A DNA stretch of 64,000 nt from assembly GCA_948470475.1 (NCBI GenBank), contig OX419342.1:20355539-20419538 (forward strand). Reading direction: 5' to 3'. Shown in pieces: positions 45,644-58,000 of the stretch. The notes beneath the pieces are model-generated. The model was not told the origin of the DNA, ran no database searches, and saw nothing but the letters and a program-made list of their open reading frames with translations. Numbering within the stretch: position 1 is the first letter of the stretch; every line of letters starts with the position of its first letter. A program made the position numbers and the translations under genes. Source of the DNA: Galaxea fascicularis (Eukaryota; Cnidaria; Anthozoa; Scleractinia; Euphylliidae).

Positions 45644-48257
45644 TCATCTTCTCTTTTTAAGACGGGAAGGTTTAGCTTTAATATCCTTGCATTTTGGTAT
45701 ATGTCTTTCTGCAGTAGCAGGGTTGAATTTCCTCTCACAATGTGGACACTGCACGTAATCAGGGTTTTCTGCTGGTGGCGGTGGCTCATCACTCAAACCC
45801 TTGGCATAACGGATGGCCTTTATAAAGTTCTCATGCTGTGCCCTCCAGTCAGCCTTAGGCTGAAAATAAAAGCAGATAAGTAGATACGTAAGCAAGAAGT
45901 TGTCTAGTCATTGGTCTTCCAATCAAACAGACCACAACATTTAGATGGTATTCTCTGATGTTACTCTGTACTCTGGAGTAAGGTCAGGTGAACACAACCA
46001 AAGAAGAGAAATATTCTGGATGGGGCAGAAGAGATTTCATCTTGCAGTTTGAGCAAGGTCAGGAAGTTTGTAGAATGGTTGACAAGTCCATTTTAAAGAA
46101 AGATTTTTCTTTGAGTGCTGATGAAAAAGCAAAACTGAGGCACCAGTGCCTCTTAAAATGTCATGACAAGTCACTGAGATCAGGAAGTGTGGGGCAGAAG
46201 GGAGCTGTACTCTTTGATTCACAAGCTGGTGACTGTGGCTTACCCAAGCCTATAGGGAGGGGGGTGCAATGTGCACCCCCCCCCCCCCTTATGGGCTGCA
46301 GAGGTCTGCCTCCAGGGTCTACCCATTATGGATCGGTGGCTCAAACAATTCAAAAACCATACTAGCTGGTGTAGGTTGAAAGTGAAGTTCCAATCAAGTG
46401 GTCCATCCGATGAACAGTCACTAACATTTACCAAAAACTTAAACTTATTGGAATTTGGAAAGAGCAATTTTGTGTGGCTCTGAAGAGAGACACCCCTACC
46501 AACTCACACTGGAGGTGCCCAAATGGTCAGCTGATGGGGGTCCACCACACCCTCCCATTCAAAACCTGGCTATAGGCCTGTTACCTGTGATGTGCTTTTC
46601 TTTGTGGGTTTACAAAATTAATACACATAAACAAAACCAAACCCACCCTTTTCTCTGGTTCTTCTAGATATTTTCCACTCCGTATGTACTTCTCATGGTC
46701 AGTACCCTTACTGCGGTGCATTCTGGTATCAAAGACCTTTCGCTTAGAGTTTGCAGTTTTTGTGCAAACTTTTTCATGCCTGGCCAGTCTATCTGAGGCA
46801 AACTTGCGACCACAAATGGAGCATGGTGAGATGTCCACAACAACTTCACTCATGCCCTCAGTTTGTTCAGCATAAAAATTACTGTTAGCGTTGCCATGAA
46901 CGCTCTCACTTTCAGAAGGATCTTCCTGTTTTTGTGTTGGTGGAGTTTCTTCCCTCGCAGGTTTTTGAACATGAGCTTTTGCTGCCCTTTTTGAGACTGT
47001 TTTCTTTGTTTGTGTTAAGTCTTTTGTGGGTTCTGGAGGCAAGAGTGAATCCTCTAGACTATGTTTTTCTACCAACCATTTTTTATCCTCCTCGTTTTGC
47101 CTGTGTTCTTGTTCCTCCAATTCTTTTCTCTGCTGTTGCAAGCTTTCAAGTCGTAATTGTTCTTCTTGGATCTTTTGAAGGAGGTCTCTTTCTCTTTGAG
47201 AAAGGGACACTTCGGACTTCTCTGACTGTTGTTTATGTCTCACCAGCCGCTGCTCCCTCTCCTTGTCCTGATCCATCTGCCATTTTTGGAAGTCTGTCAA
47301 CTTTGTATCATCTTTTTGCTGAGTTAAAATATTTAATCTCTGTTTGCTAAGTTGTTTTTGCTTGAGGGCCTTTGCCTTCAGTCTGCTTAAATTAGGAGGT
47401 GCACTGCTGTGATCAGTAAGGGTGCTCTGAGCATCTTCTAAATCACTCACAGATTCTTCACCACTTGGGGGTGGCACAGGAGCTTTTGATTGTTTTGTGA
47501 TTGCTTTTCTTTGAATAGGAGGCATGGGCATAGATGGACCAGAATATTCTAAATCTTCAACATTGTCTTGCGTTAAAAAAGAATGTGTCTCATATCTTTT
47601 ATTAGGTGTTGGCGGTTTTCTTCTCCTGACATCAGATCCTCCTTTGGTCACTGGAGGAAGAGGATCTTGTTTGTCAATACCCTTGGTTCTTTTTCGTGCA
47701 TGCACACCAGTTTGCTGTGGTTTGGTTCTCACAGTGTGCTTAACAGGCAGAGGTTTTTGTGGAATTTGAGGTTCTTGCATTAAAACAGTTCTTTTGCCAG
47801 CTGACCGTTGCTCACTTTGTAACTGGCCTTGCAAGCTCAAATTTTGTTTTTGTGCTTTAACTCTTTTAAAATGTGATTCAATGGGTGGCAGCAACTCTGG
47901 ATTCTTTTGTCCACTTTGTGTTGCTTCGAGTGCATGCCTCTCTGTGAAGAATTCTCGCACAATTCCTCTTCTGTCACTGGGATTTTGTTTCATACCATTT
48001 TCTTGTTGAATCGTTCTTAACTTATTGATCTTCTCGTCACGTTCAATTTGAAGTTTTTTGTTGAAATCATTTCGGAGCAGTTCTAGCCGAGATAACCTCT
48101 TTTTCGGTGCACTTCTATGACTCATGTTGTAATTGACTTGTGAACGTTTTGCAGGAACAGCAGTCATTGTATCAGCAACTTGAGATGAAATCTCCACACT
48201 GGTGCTGTATCTTTGAAAAGAACGGGATGGAGATGTATCATAAAGGGCTTGAGCCAT
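45644..48257 (-). CDS. ZC2HC1C: ZC2HC1C-like protein, two C2HC zinc fingers
   Basis: Coding exon 1 is 48257-46647 (537 codons, donor GTGGGT) and exon 2 is 45859-45644, joined in frame to give 608 residues. The first finger 'CSICGRKFASDRLARHEKVC' is at about 479-498 and the second 'CPHCERKFNPATAERHIPKC' at about 575-594, both C-x2-C-x12-H-x3-C as in the ZC2HC1 (FAM164) family. Before them are a long Lys/Gln/Pro-rich disordered region and a Glu/Gln-rich coiled coil at about 330-400. The 'W(R)AQHENFIKAIRYAKG' linker before finger 2 is also typical. An AG acceptor about 20 bases upstream of the start points to a non-coding first exon further upstream. The length and C-terminal finger pair fit ZC2HC1C best among paralogues. 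Cellular function is poorly known. Confidence 0.88.
45988..46330 (+). other. ZC2HC1C intron with a poly-C run
   Basis: The intron 45860-46646 contains a frame of 125 codons in the forward direction that shows no known domain and runs into a homopolymeric C tract (about 46275-46289). It is treated as non-coding. Confidence 0.5.
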
Positions 48258-49811
48258 TGAATGTCCTCGGTACTCTGTTGTAAATTAAACATGATAATCA
48301 TAAATTTCAAGTGTTTTCAAAATTAAACATTCTTCAGACAATCAGTTCCAACTCAACTTTAAGAAAAAAAATAACATTCAAGGTGAACAAATCTGGACTA
48401 GCTGCCTTACGAATGGATGCTGCCTTCAGCTAAGAAGAAAGCTAAGATAAGACTATTTGCATGTATCTAAACACCCTGTATAATATTGATATCTGAAAGA
48501 TTAGATTTCTGAGAAATGTAATGTAAGATCTATGTGAATTACTATTTTGGATGAGCAGGAAAATTATATAAAAATGACAGAAAGACTGTCTTTTGTATTG
48601 ATCTTAAATGCTACATGTCGATAATTACACTCATGAAGAGCACTTTATTAGGATTCTGTTCAGTAATTTATTACGTTTCATTTCAGTTGACAAAATCATT
48701 CATGCTCTGACTTTACCTTGTGATCTTTAGCCCACATGCTTTGATCGACTAAAAAGTTCCCCGATGGGTACCATTGTGATGAAAAATATATTTACTTAAC
48801 GCAAAACCTATCTCACTTTCTTGTTGTCAGGTAAACACCACTGGGTAGATACACCAACTCAGAACAATCACACTTGAGAACATTTGCGATTTGGTAATTG
48901 TTTTCAAATGAAATAGTCTTTTCCTTTTCGAGGCTCGATATATAAAATTAATAAGACCAGTATAAACCAAACGGTTAATTGATTTTGTATTTTTTATACA
49001 AACATACTGAAGAAAGTTTGCAGAAAGTAATGAAAAGGTTTAGTCATGTCCAACACTACGTGCTTCATTACCATTTGTGATTTCAAAGAGCACTGTTTTG
49101 GGTCATTGGGTACTTAGCTATACATTCTGATTTTACTGGCTAAGGTGTTTGTGTAAAAGAGAGAAAGTCTCAGAGAAAAGTCAGTAGATAGAGTACAACA
49201 AGGAAACAGTGAAATAATATAAGCCTTCATGAAGAACATAACATTACAATGAAATTAACCTAAGGCTCAAAAATATCGTTTACGGTTTAATCTCCGGTCA
49301 CGAAACACAATGTATAATATCATAGTAAGCTTAAAATACGTTCGGCCGAAGTGTGGAATCTTTACGACCAGTTGTGAAAAACATAAAACATTTTTTGATT
49401 TACTTTTTAAAGAGTTAATTTTGTAACTTGAAGACGTTTTAAGTGTGCTTTTGTACGAAAAGATGCGACGTTGATTGCTGGAAAACTTCACGCACGAAAT
49501 CAAAATTGTAACGCTTTAAAACATTTTAAAAATCAGCCAAACGAGAAAAAACTGTATTTATCCCCTCGTATCGCTTACCTCAGGCGCATAAGCCGTTTTC
49601 TATTTCTGTGGTTTGGAAGAAGTGATTCAGTCTTGGCAAGATTTGTAACAAGAAAAGTACACTATTGTGCTGTTCTTTTTGAATTATTTTGCATGTGATT
49701 GGCGTTGCTATGTAAATACAGTCGTTGCTAGTATATACAACCTCGTGTTCGTTCGTTTCTAAGCAACATTCCACTTTTGAACCCAGTCTTCTATTATCAC
49801 AACCATTCAAG
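48258..49811. promoter_or_regulatory. Shared upstream region of divergent ZC2HC1C and CINP-like genes
   Basis: ZC2HC1C is transcribed leftwards and the CINP-like frame rightwards, with start codons 1.55 kb apart. A 5' UTR exon of ZC2HC1C likely begins beyond the AG acceptor near 48278. Neither a TATA box nor a strong CpG cluster was evident. It is a candidate bidirectional promoter by position only. Confidence 0.4.
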
Positions 49812-50060
49812 ATGGCTTCTATTTCGCTTAAAAAGTCAAATTCTTCGAAAACGCTGAAAACACCGTCTAAAAAAGAAGCTAGAGGACCGTCGACGTCGCC
49901 GAAATCTTCCCCTAACAGAAATTTGTCAGATATTGCTAAACGGGTGAGAGAATGCTGTGCGAATTGGCACGAGAACATCCATAGATGGTCAAAATTAAAT
50001 GAACTTAGAATATCACAGGCAGCCCAATCGTGGTGTGTGACATCAAATGTGGATATATAG
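49812..50060 (+). pseudogene. CINP: CINP-like N-terminal exon, truncated
   Basis: The ATG in a good context (AAGATGG) opens an 82-codon frame. It has a basic Ser/Pro-rich N-terminus, then 'IAKRVRECCANWHENIHRWSKLNE', of which the segment 'ANWHENIHRWSKLNE' aligns with the start of CDK2-interacting protein (CINP: A-D-W-H-x4-K-W-x3-N as I remember it). CINP links CDK2/CDC7 and ATR-ATRIP signalling. After 'LNE' similarity stops, no good GT donor is seen there, and the sequence passes into a transposase fragment within about 40 bases. No later CINP exons were found in the window. It is either a truncated gene or a gene whose first intron starts at a weak site; it could also be an unrelated protein. 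Confidence 0.5.
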
Positions 50061-50737
50061 AAAAATTGACCGTTAAAATCCTAGAATTCCAACGAACCGA
50101 GTAGCGGAAAGGCCATCAGACAGAACATACACAACATAGGGCCATGCAAAATGCAGTGATGGCAATCTAGCATCCCAGTAAATCTACAGACGAAAATCCA
50201 GATCACGATTTATGCCCACAAGGTGGAAACTCTTGGTGTGGTTTTCAAAGAGACGTTGCCAAGGGGACACTAGATTATGTCCACAAAGAGCCCATACCAG
50301 AGGCTGTGGCGAATGCTATTCTTCCAACATTTGAGGCTCTTAGTGAGGAGAGCCTTCTCTCGAAATGTATGCATGGTGGAACTCAGAACCAAAATGAGAC
50401 AATAAAATATTGGTCTGATTTGACAGCGTGCCACCAAAGAAACACACTCAAGCCTGCCCACAGTTGAAATTGCAACCTATTTAGGAGTAGTGTCTCATTT
50501 TAATGATGGCTCAAAGTCTCTAATTGTTGTGTTAAAACAGCTTGGAATTGTGCCTGGTATCCACTGTTAGTGAAGCTGTGCAAAACTGGACAATGACAGA
50601 ATTCGTCATTCACTGAGAAAGAGTGGGGAAACTGCCAAAAAAAACGATGCAAACAACTTCAAAAGTGGAAGAAGGGATATATAGACACCTTACAAGCAAA
50701 CGAGGAACCCTCCTATGAGGCTGGGGCCTTTTGAAAA
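50045..50737 (+). mobile_element. Decayed transposase fragment (Mutator-like family of cnidarian DNA transposons)
   Basis: Forward frames with several shifts and stops read 'CPQGGNSWCGFQRDVAKGT', 'PEAVANAILPTFEALS', 'CMHGGTQNQNET' (normally followed by an N-x-x-I-W region), then 'GVVSHFNDGSKSLIVVLKQL' and a Lys-rich end with 'YEAGAF' before the stop. I recognise this as the C-terminal part of a transposase-like protein present in many copies in cnidarians and often labelled Mutator-like. At least two in-frame stops and two frameshifts make it dead. Confidence 0.6.
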
Positions 50738-51876
50738 CTGTGAAAACATTCAAACTCCAGTGGTAATCAAGTGTATTAACTTAAACTCTTATTTTCTCAA
50801 ATATGCAAATTTTCATGTTTTTCAACACTAGGAACACTTTTTGGAAAACGTATTCATGCAAATGTTGTGAAATTTTCAGAGAATCTTTATGAGAGTTGTA
50901 GTTGTGAAATGAGCCATTTTTGTGTTGATCTGAGCATTACTTCAGGAGTTATTAGCAGTTGAGTGTGGACAGACCAAGGTAAATTTTCCATGTTTGAGCA
51001 GCGAGTGATAACTTTGAGCTCATTCAAGGTTACAGCATGAAAGTGGTTCATTTCACAGACTACAATACTATAAACAAGCTTGCAAAATTTGAACGTTGTG
51101 TTGTATTTCTTACTTGAGATATTTAGTTCCCAAAATACCTTATGTTGAAAGGATCGGAAGTGGGTGAGGCCACATTTGTGGGCGTGGCTTCCCAGGAATT
51201 TAAAGAATTCACCTTAAACTTAAGCATTGTAAATTTCAAAGGATACAGTAACTAGATTTGTTATTCAAATGGACCATTAAGAATATTGCTGACCATCAAT
51301 ACATAACAAAAATGGCCATTTTCAGCCTATCGAGCCACCTTAAATGATTCTATCCCTGAAACAATTGAGCTTTGTGCCATATGGGATCAATGAAATAAGA
51401 GGTTTGAAAGAGCTTTGCGACTCCTGTAAGCTTAAATGATGACTTTTGCATTGTTTGATGGTTATAGATACCATATGCTTGGGGAAACTGCGGTGGATGA
51501 ACAAGACACTACATTTATGCTTCAGGAAGAAGGCCTTCTGAAGAATTTATAGTTCTCTGGTAGGGGCTGTTGTTTCTTTTATTAACTTACAGTATTTTTG
51601 GAAAGATTTTCACACAGCGCCATTCATTATAGCCTGTGATCAGGCATTTTTTGTGTTCTCAGTGAATGGGAAATGAATACAAAGAACAAGGGAAGGACGC
51701 CTGATCGCAGGTTACATTCATTATTAAAATTACATGCATCACTGTCATACTAACCTGTTCAAAAAACGAGTAGAGTTTAAGTCACAAAATGCACACATAA
51801 TTAGGGACTGTGTGGAAATCTTGCCATAATTTCACTTGCAAGGCAGGGGTAGATTTGTGAAAAGTTTGAATCACAC
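50738..51876. other. No gene seen
   Basis: T-rich spacer after the transposase fragment. No downstream CINP exons were recognised. Confidence 0.45.
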
Positions 51877-52905
51877 ATTAATCGCGGGACAGTAAATCAA
51901 ACATTTGGAAATCAAACTCAATCGAACTAAATCAACCTCAGTCTGGATTGAGTTTGGCAATCAAACAAAATTGGACATGGAACTTTATGTGAATTCAATT
52001 TCCATACTGGTCAAATTGATTTGGGAACGAACAAATCAAACCCAAATGAACTCAATCCATTAGATTGTGTTAGATTGAGTTCAGCAAGCAAAGTCAATTG
52101 AACACAATCTGATGGATTGCATCTGATTGTGTTCAGTGAATAAATTTGCTTTAACAAAGGCCATACTGTATATTATGTTATGTGGTTTGACCATGCACCT
52201 GCATGATTACTGTATCTAAGCGCTGGTAAACCTACATACATACACTGTAGCAAACCCATTGAAAACAAGTTTTTCTAGTCCTTTGTTTACTGATTATTCA
52301 ATAACAAAAATAAACTGTCCATGGCAGTAAAAACAAATTCTAGAGACATCTCCTCTAAAATCCCACTACAAAGGTCCTCACTTACCAAGTAATCAAAGCA
52401 TTTGCAGGCCACACAGACACAACTAGTTCTCATTGAAGGTGACCTAATTTTTCTGCACTTATGCAACTTGAAAGGTGAAACGACCAATGCATTCAACAAA
52501 ACTGTGCTTTAATGCTCCGAACTAACCAAAGTACATGTGCTACTTGCGAATACATAGTGCATGCTCAGAGTGGAATGGACTGGCTACAATAAAAGGCACG
52601 GTCTTTCTCACCTGTTTTCTTTAATACTTTGAATTCTTCACCCTCCAGTGTGTCAAAGCAGCCCTCTTGGTTGCCTTTCACTACGTATTTAAAACTAACC
52701 ACCCACAGTGCATCTGAAGCCATTTCTGTGGGATTTCACATGTTACACTGAGGTAACTTGAACCTCCAAAAACTTGCTGTTGATTTTCAACACCAGTTTT
52801 ACAAAAATCAAGAGTTCAGAAATTCAGTTTCAGTTTTATTTATTTAATCAGGAGATTTCACTTTACGTAATGACACACTACCCACAATTATTAGTATCAC
52901 CTAAC

Positions 52906-52943
<38 letters not shown>

Positions 52944-53476
52944 GCTACTCAAGGACTATTACTAATAGTCCTCCAGTAGCAATTGAGTGTGATGCTTTCT
53001 TTCATTTTATTCCCAAATAAATATTTCTTCAACTTGAATTTGCTAACTTTATTATTACCTTTTCTGTCCAACTAGTTGGGTGATACTAAAACAATATTAG
53101 ACCCTTCGCACTCAAGGGCTACGGGTCTAATTGTTAAATAGCAGAGCTAATCTTGGCGGGTAGTGTGGGGACGCGAAAACATATGAAATTCAGCTTATCA
53201 AAACAAAAGTTTAACAAATATACAAGAAATCAGAAATTAAATATTAAATCAATATTTAAAGTACACACGACAGTATAAGATAAAAATGCAGATACACATG
53301 ACACATGAAATAGAATGTTTCATTGAGTTCGATTGTCAAGTTGTTTTTGTGTGAGCTCGAATGATTGCTGAACTCAATCGAACTCATTCCATGCAATGGA
53401 TTGAGTTTGATTTGGTTCAAATGAGTTCGATTGAAATTGAGTTCAACTGGGTTTGATTTACTATCTTGTGATTAAT
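51877..53476. repeat. Inverted pair of 'AATCAAACTCAATCGAACT'-type repeats, possibly one foldback element
   Basis: The left block (51877-52145) starts ATTAATC then 'GGGACAGTAAATCAAAC'. The right block (about 53312-53476) ends with the inverted 'GTTTGATTTACTATCTTGTG' then ATTAAT. Both are packed with 'AACTCAATC'/'GATTGAGTT' words. The 1.17 kb between them is ordinary AT-rich sequence. It is either one 1.6-kb foldback element or two oppositely oriented copies. Confidence 0.55.
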
Positions 53477-54439
53477 AAATTCTTGATTTTTTTTGCGGTA
53501 GCTTGTGTAAAGATCACTCTGTGTTGTAGGTATTTGTAAAGTGCTGTAATGTATGTAATTTTTGTTTAGTCAAATAGTTTCTTTTATTGTATGTGATGTC
53601 TTTTTTTTTGGTAATCTTATTATTGTGTGTCACCTAATTTTGCAATATCAATAAAAAAGAAAAAAAATTATTGTTTTTGTTAGATGTTATTTCATTCCGT
53701 TATACTGTCAAACCTCCCATAAGCAGACAACGGCTGAGCTGTAACTTGGTGTTGGCTTACAGGAGGTATCTGCTTACAGGAGGTTGAAAAAGAGAAAACA
53801 CCATGGGTGGTAGCTGGGTGTGTCAGTGATGGCTTCTGAATCAAATTTCTGGCTTTAGTGGACTTCTAATATTTAAGTAAACATTTATTCTCTAATTAAA
53901 AATGTACAGTTATCTATCATAAAATCATTAAATAAAAATGAACATGAAAATTGAAACTTTTTATATCTAAAATGCACAAAAACATCACTGGTGCTCTTCA
54001 AATGGATCATTGTGGTCTTCTGTGACTTTCAATGCATTTGCCCTGGGACCAAGACTTTTTAAATGCAGTTAGGTTTTCGCAAGGAAGTGAAGCAATGGAG
54101 AGGTTTTTTAAAACAACGGAAACCTCACGTGAGCTTGAGTTTCAGGAGCACTGTCTGCTGAAGAGAGGTTATTTTTACACGTTGCAGCTTCAAAAATGCA
54201 TCTGCTTTTGCTTCTGGGAGGTTATGAATGTAGAGTTTCAGTGCAGAAATCACTGGGACTGCAACTTTATGTCTGCACATTATCATGCTATTGTACTATC
54301 ACTTTAGAAAGCTTAAAAGTGCCAGTGCATCAGTGGAAACCTGAAACTAATGGTCTAGTTTTGCTGCCAAAGACTGTAGTCACTGTTGTACTGCAACTGG
54401 GGGTATGGCGTATACCCCCAGTCATACAAACGTCTGTAA
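53477..54439. other. No gene seen; repeat-like
   Basis: A stretch at 53710-53785 with 'CCTCCCATAAGCAGACAACG' and 'CTTACAGGAGGT' repeats looks like a known style of interspersed repeat. There are no exons. Confidence 0.45.
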
Positions 54440-54605
54440 ATTTTTCGTTTTTCAACTTACATTTTCTGATATAACACCTGATATGTTGAAACTTTGCAGG
54501 GTTACTAAAGTAAAGGTGCTCTTTCTAGTCTTGGTATACGCTTTTAATTTTAACTTATTTAAAGTTTCGGCCACCATTTTGGAGAAGGGTCTATTTCACC
54601 CTATG
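54440..54605 (+). repeat. Dispersed repeat, copy 2 (pair of 1583-1745)
   Basis: It matches 1583-1745 through 'ATATAACACCTGATATG' and 'ACTAAAGTAAAGGTG'. It directly abuts the 5' truncation of the LINE that follows. Confidence 0.7.
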
Positions 54606-54609
54606 CATT

Positions 54610-55077
54610 GTGGAAGACAAAGGGTCAAACCACACCTCAAAGAATAGTAAGGAATAATAAGACCTACACTGGTAATAATGACATCGCCGATCAGTTTAAT
54701 AAACATTTTGTTAATGTTGGTAGCAGCTTAGCCAGCAAAATTGAAAGTAACCAGGAAAACCCTACACAATATATCTTGTCATCTCCAGCTAATAGTTTTG
54801 TTATGTCCACTGTTACAGAAACCCAGGTTCTAAATTTGTTTATGACATTAGATAAGAGCAAATCATCAATCGATATACCGAACAATTCTAATAATTATCA
54901 GCACCTTTTACCAAAATTTATAATCAATCAATCCAGACTGGAGTTGTACCAAATATTTTGAGAGTTTCTCAAGTCACTCCAGTTTATAAAAGTGGTGATG
55001 TAACTAACCCAGGAAACTACAGGCCCATTTCAATTCTATCACCCCTCTGCAAGATACTTGAAAAATTAGTTTATAAC
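54610..55077 (+). mobile_element. LINE reverse transcriptase, piece 1 of 3
   Basis: 'ADQFNKHFVNVGSSLASKI' and 'VTETQVLNLFMTLDKSKSS' are the pre-RT region. After a frameshift, 'GVVPNILRVSQVTPVYKSGD' and 'NYRPISILSPLCKILEKLVY' are RT motifs 1-2 of a CR1/Rex/Jockey-like LINE. The frame is cut after 'LVYN' at 55077 and continues at 58562. The 5' end is truncated. Confidence 0.85.
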
Positions 55078-58000
55078 CACCCGTACGAAAATTTGTGGCC
55101 TTACTGAGCGAGAATCGCGCCCGATTCGGGCCAGAAAGCTACTTTTAAGGCGAGAACTGAGCGAGACAAAGCGAGACAAGGATTTTGCCTCGCTCGTGCG
55201 ACTGAACGAGACATTTGTCTGGTCTGTTTATCGCTGATAATGTAGCGTGAGTGAGCGAGCCAAAGTGCAAACCGAGTTTCTTCGTTTACCCCGCAGTACC
55301 GAGATATTTGTCACGGTCCATTATCGGTGAAACTGTGGCTGCACATAGCGCGAAATTAACAAATACCGATGATATCTCGTTAACAACTGCGTAAATTTTG
55401 ACCGTGACATTTGTCACGTCCTGTTATCGGCCATTACCGCTCAACGGCATGACAAGAGTGGGTCACCGTACCTGAGTTTACTCGGGCTTCGTACCGCAAT
55501 ATCAAATCGTATTTTACCAGTAAGCTTATTGAACACAATAAAAACAAACAAAAGAATCTAGTAGGTTATTTAACACAAGAGTTACGCTTAGATATTTACT
55601 ATTCAAGTTGCTTCGTTGAGTATAATCTTTATCCACTTGTGGCCCAATAGTGCATGTCGTTTGTCTCATCAGCTCATCTTCGAAGTCCTGTTTGCGTCTT
55701 CATGATTCTTCATTTTTTCGTCTTGGCATGTTTGAAATCGTACATGGTTCATTTGTTGTTATCTCGGGAGAACGAGCATGAACTTTGCTTACTTGACAGG
55801 ATTTCAAGCAATATAGTTCGTGGACTGCCCTGTTCGGAAAAACGATCAGCGCCATTGTATATGAGATGAGCAGAGCGTAATAGTCTATTTACGCAGAGCG
55901 ATTCACACAAAATTCCCGCACACAAAATCTTTTTGTGGTCTTTGGATAATATGATAAAGTGCTTTGTTGTTCACGAATAAACTGATGTACAGACACGTTC
56001 CAAAACGGAACATCTAGGAGACGGAGAGAAAACCAATTTTCGCGGCCTGGGTGCAGAAAGGCCCAGTAACACTGTTCATTCGATACAATCATAATAAGTA
56101 AAGGTCAGTTGAAACAGCTCAGAGAGGGCCTGTCACGTCTCTAATCATAACCTCTCAAAAAATGCAAATCAGAAGGTCGACTCTCTGATTGGCTGTCATC
56201 GTATTGCATTGGTGTATTCCGTCGTCCGGCAGCTAGATCGGAGTGAGTATTAGGTTGGCCTTAGGTTCAGTTTTGTTCAACATTTTCACTGCGTTCACTT
56301 TTGAGCTGAGAATATGGCTGAAAATTTATACGCCTGTATATATTTTCCAAGCGATTAAACCGTAAGCGTGATACTGAAGTCTCGTATCTTGAGAGGTGAA
56401 TTCAAAGAACTTGGAGAAGTGGAAGTCAAATGGCGCGTCCAGGGGAAACAACAAACATATCTCGGGATTATCCTCCGTGTTTTGTCCAAAACGTGAGTAT
56501 AACAATTAAATATATATTCGTAATGATAGGAATTAAAAAGCTTTGATCGGCCAGGGAAATATTTGATTTTGGCTAACCTTAAATGTAACCGTTTTTGGCG
56601 CGCATTTCAGTTAAATAGTCTAGTTCCCCCAAAAGGCCTGCATAGATGCGAGCTTTTCGTTTAGGACACCACCCAACGAGGAAAAAACAGTATTTGTTCA
56701 CTTCACTACTTTTCAAAAAAACTTCTCTTGTTTTAGACTTTTATGTAGTCAGTTGCAAACAATGTATGATCGATTAATTGGAGGTAGAATTAAGAAAAAC
56801 TAGGAGTAAACACTTCCCTTTCTGCAAAACATCAGTCTGTGCACACGATGCCATTGGCAATGCCTCACGCTTTGTGCGACTCTATTTTTTAGTTTCCATA
56901 TAATGCATAAATACATTTTTATGTTTTCACAATTAAATTCTCGAGCGCTCATTGGTTCTTGGCCGTCGTCGCCGAGTACAGGTCAAGAGGAGATGGCACT
57001 ATGTGCTGTTGTCGATATCATTCAGGTTGTTTGGATGGTTATTATGCAAGATTTCTGCCGAATATTACCTTTCTTGAAAAAGTCACATGGAACATAGAAA
57101 TCTAATCTGCTCCATGACCTTAGTGTCAACCTTGTACAGTGCACTTTTTAAATAATAGGAGATAATAAAACCGGCTGCTTGGGTTTAAAAAATTGATCGG
57201 AATTGCTGACTTTTTTATTTGCGTATTCGTTAAAAAAAGAATTTTTACATGTCAAGATTGTAGACCAGAGTGGGGCCCGGAGCCCTAAAGTAGATGATGT
57301 GGAGCCCTAGAGCCCTTAAATTTTCGTCTTGGAGCCCTGGAGCTCTGTATTTTTTAGGCAAGAGCCCTGGAGCACTAAATCTATTTGGGACCCTGCTGAA
57401 TAGTGAAATAAACTTAACAACAGTTTCAGATGAGCCGATGTAGCCATAAACATCTTAAATTTAAACTCTCTTCAACAACTGTTGAGCATATATGTTGCTT
57501 TCCGCTTACAAATTATCATTCTGCTTATCAATATATAGGGAGAGGTTTGCCTTCTGAAAGGACACAATGTATTTGTCCCTGGTAACAAACTCTTGTTTCT
57601 CTTTACTGGAAAGCAAACCGGGAAAAGTTTAAATCGTTAAAATGGCTTTAGAACGACTTTAGAACGACTCAGCTGCCACAAAGACTTCAAAATAACACAA
57701 GCGCAGACTAAGGTAAGCTTCTTTTATTTAAATCCTTGACTACAAGTTGAATTTAGAGCAATTTTTGAACCATTTTCATACATTCTCTTAAATGGCGCAA
57801 TACTGTCACGTATGTAAATCACAAACAACGTCTGGGCTGCCTGTGCAATCACTAGTTTGTGTAATTTCTTTTTAATTCTTTCAGACTACAATTGTATTCT
57901 TTGATAGTGTTGCTCGTGAAGTTTATTAATCGTTTTTGTGTAAGTTAAACCGGGCGATAACAGGATGCATATATTTCGTGTGCAAGTAAGATATTGCGCG

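Noticed and set aside
45988..46365. 125-codon forward frame inside the ZC2HC1C intron
   Set aside because: Opposite strand to the gene, no known domain, ends in a homopolymeric C run.
46934..47350. Forward frames antisense to ZC2HC1C
   Set aside because: They are shadows of the real reverse-strand coding exon, caused by its Gln/Lys/Glu-rich codons.
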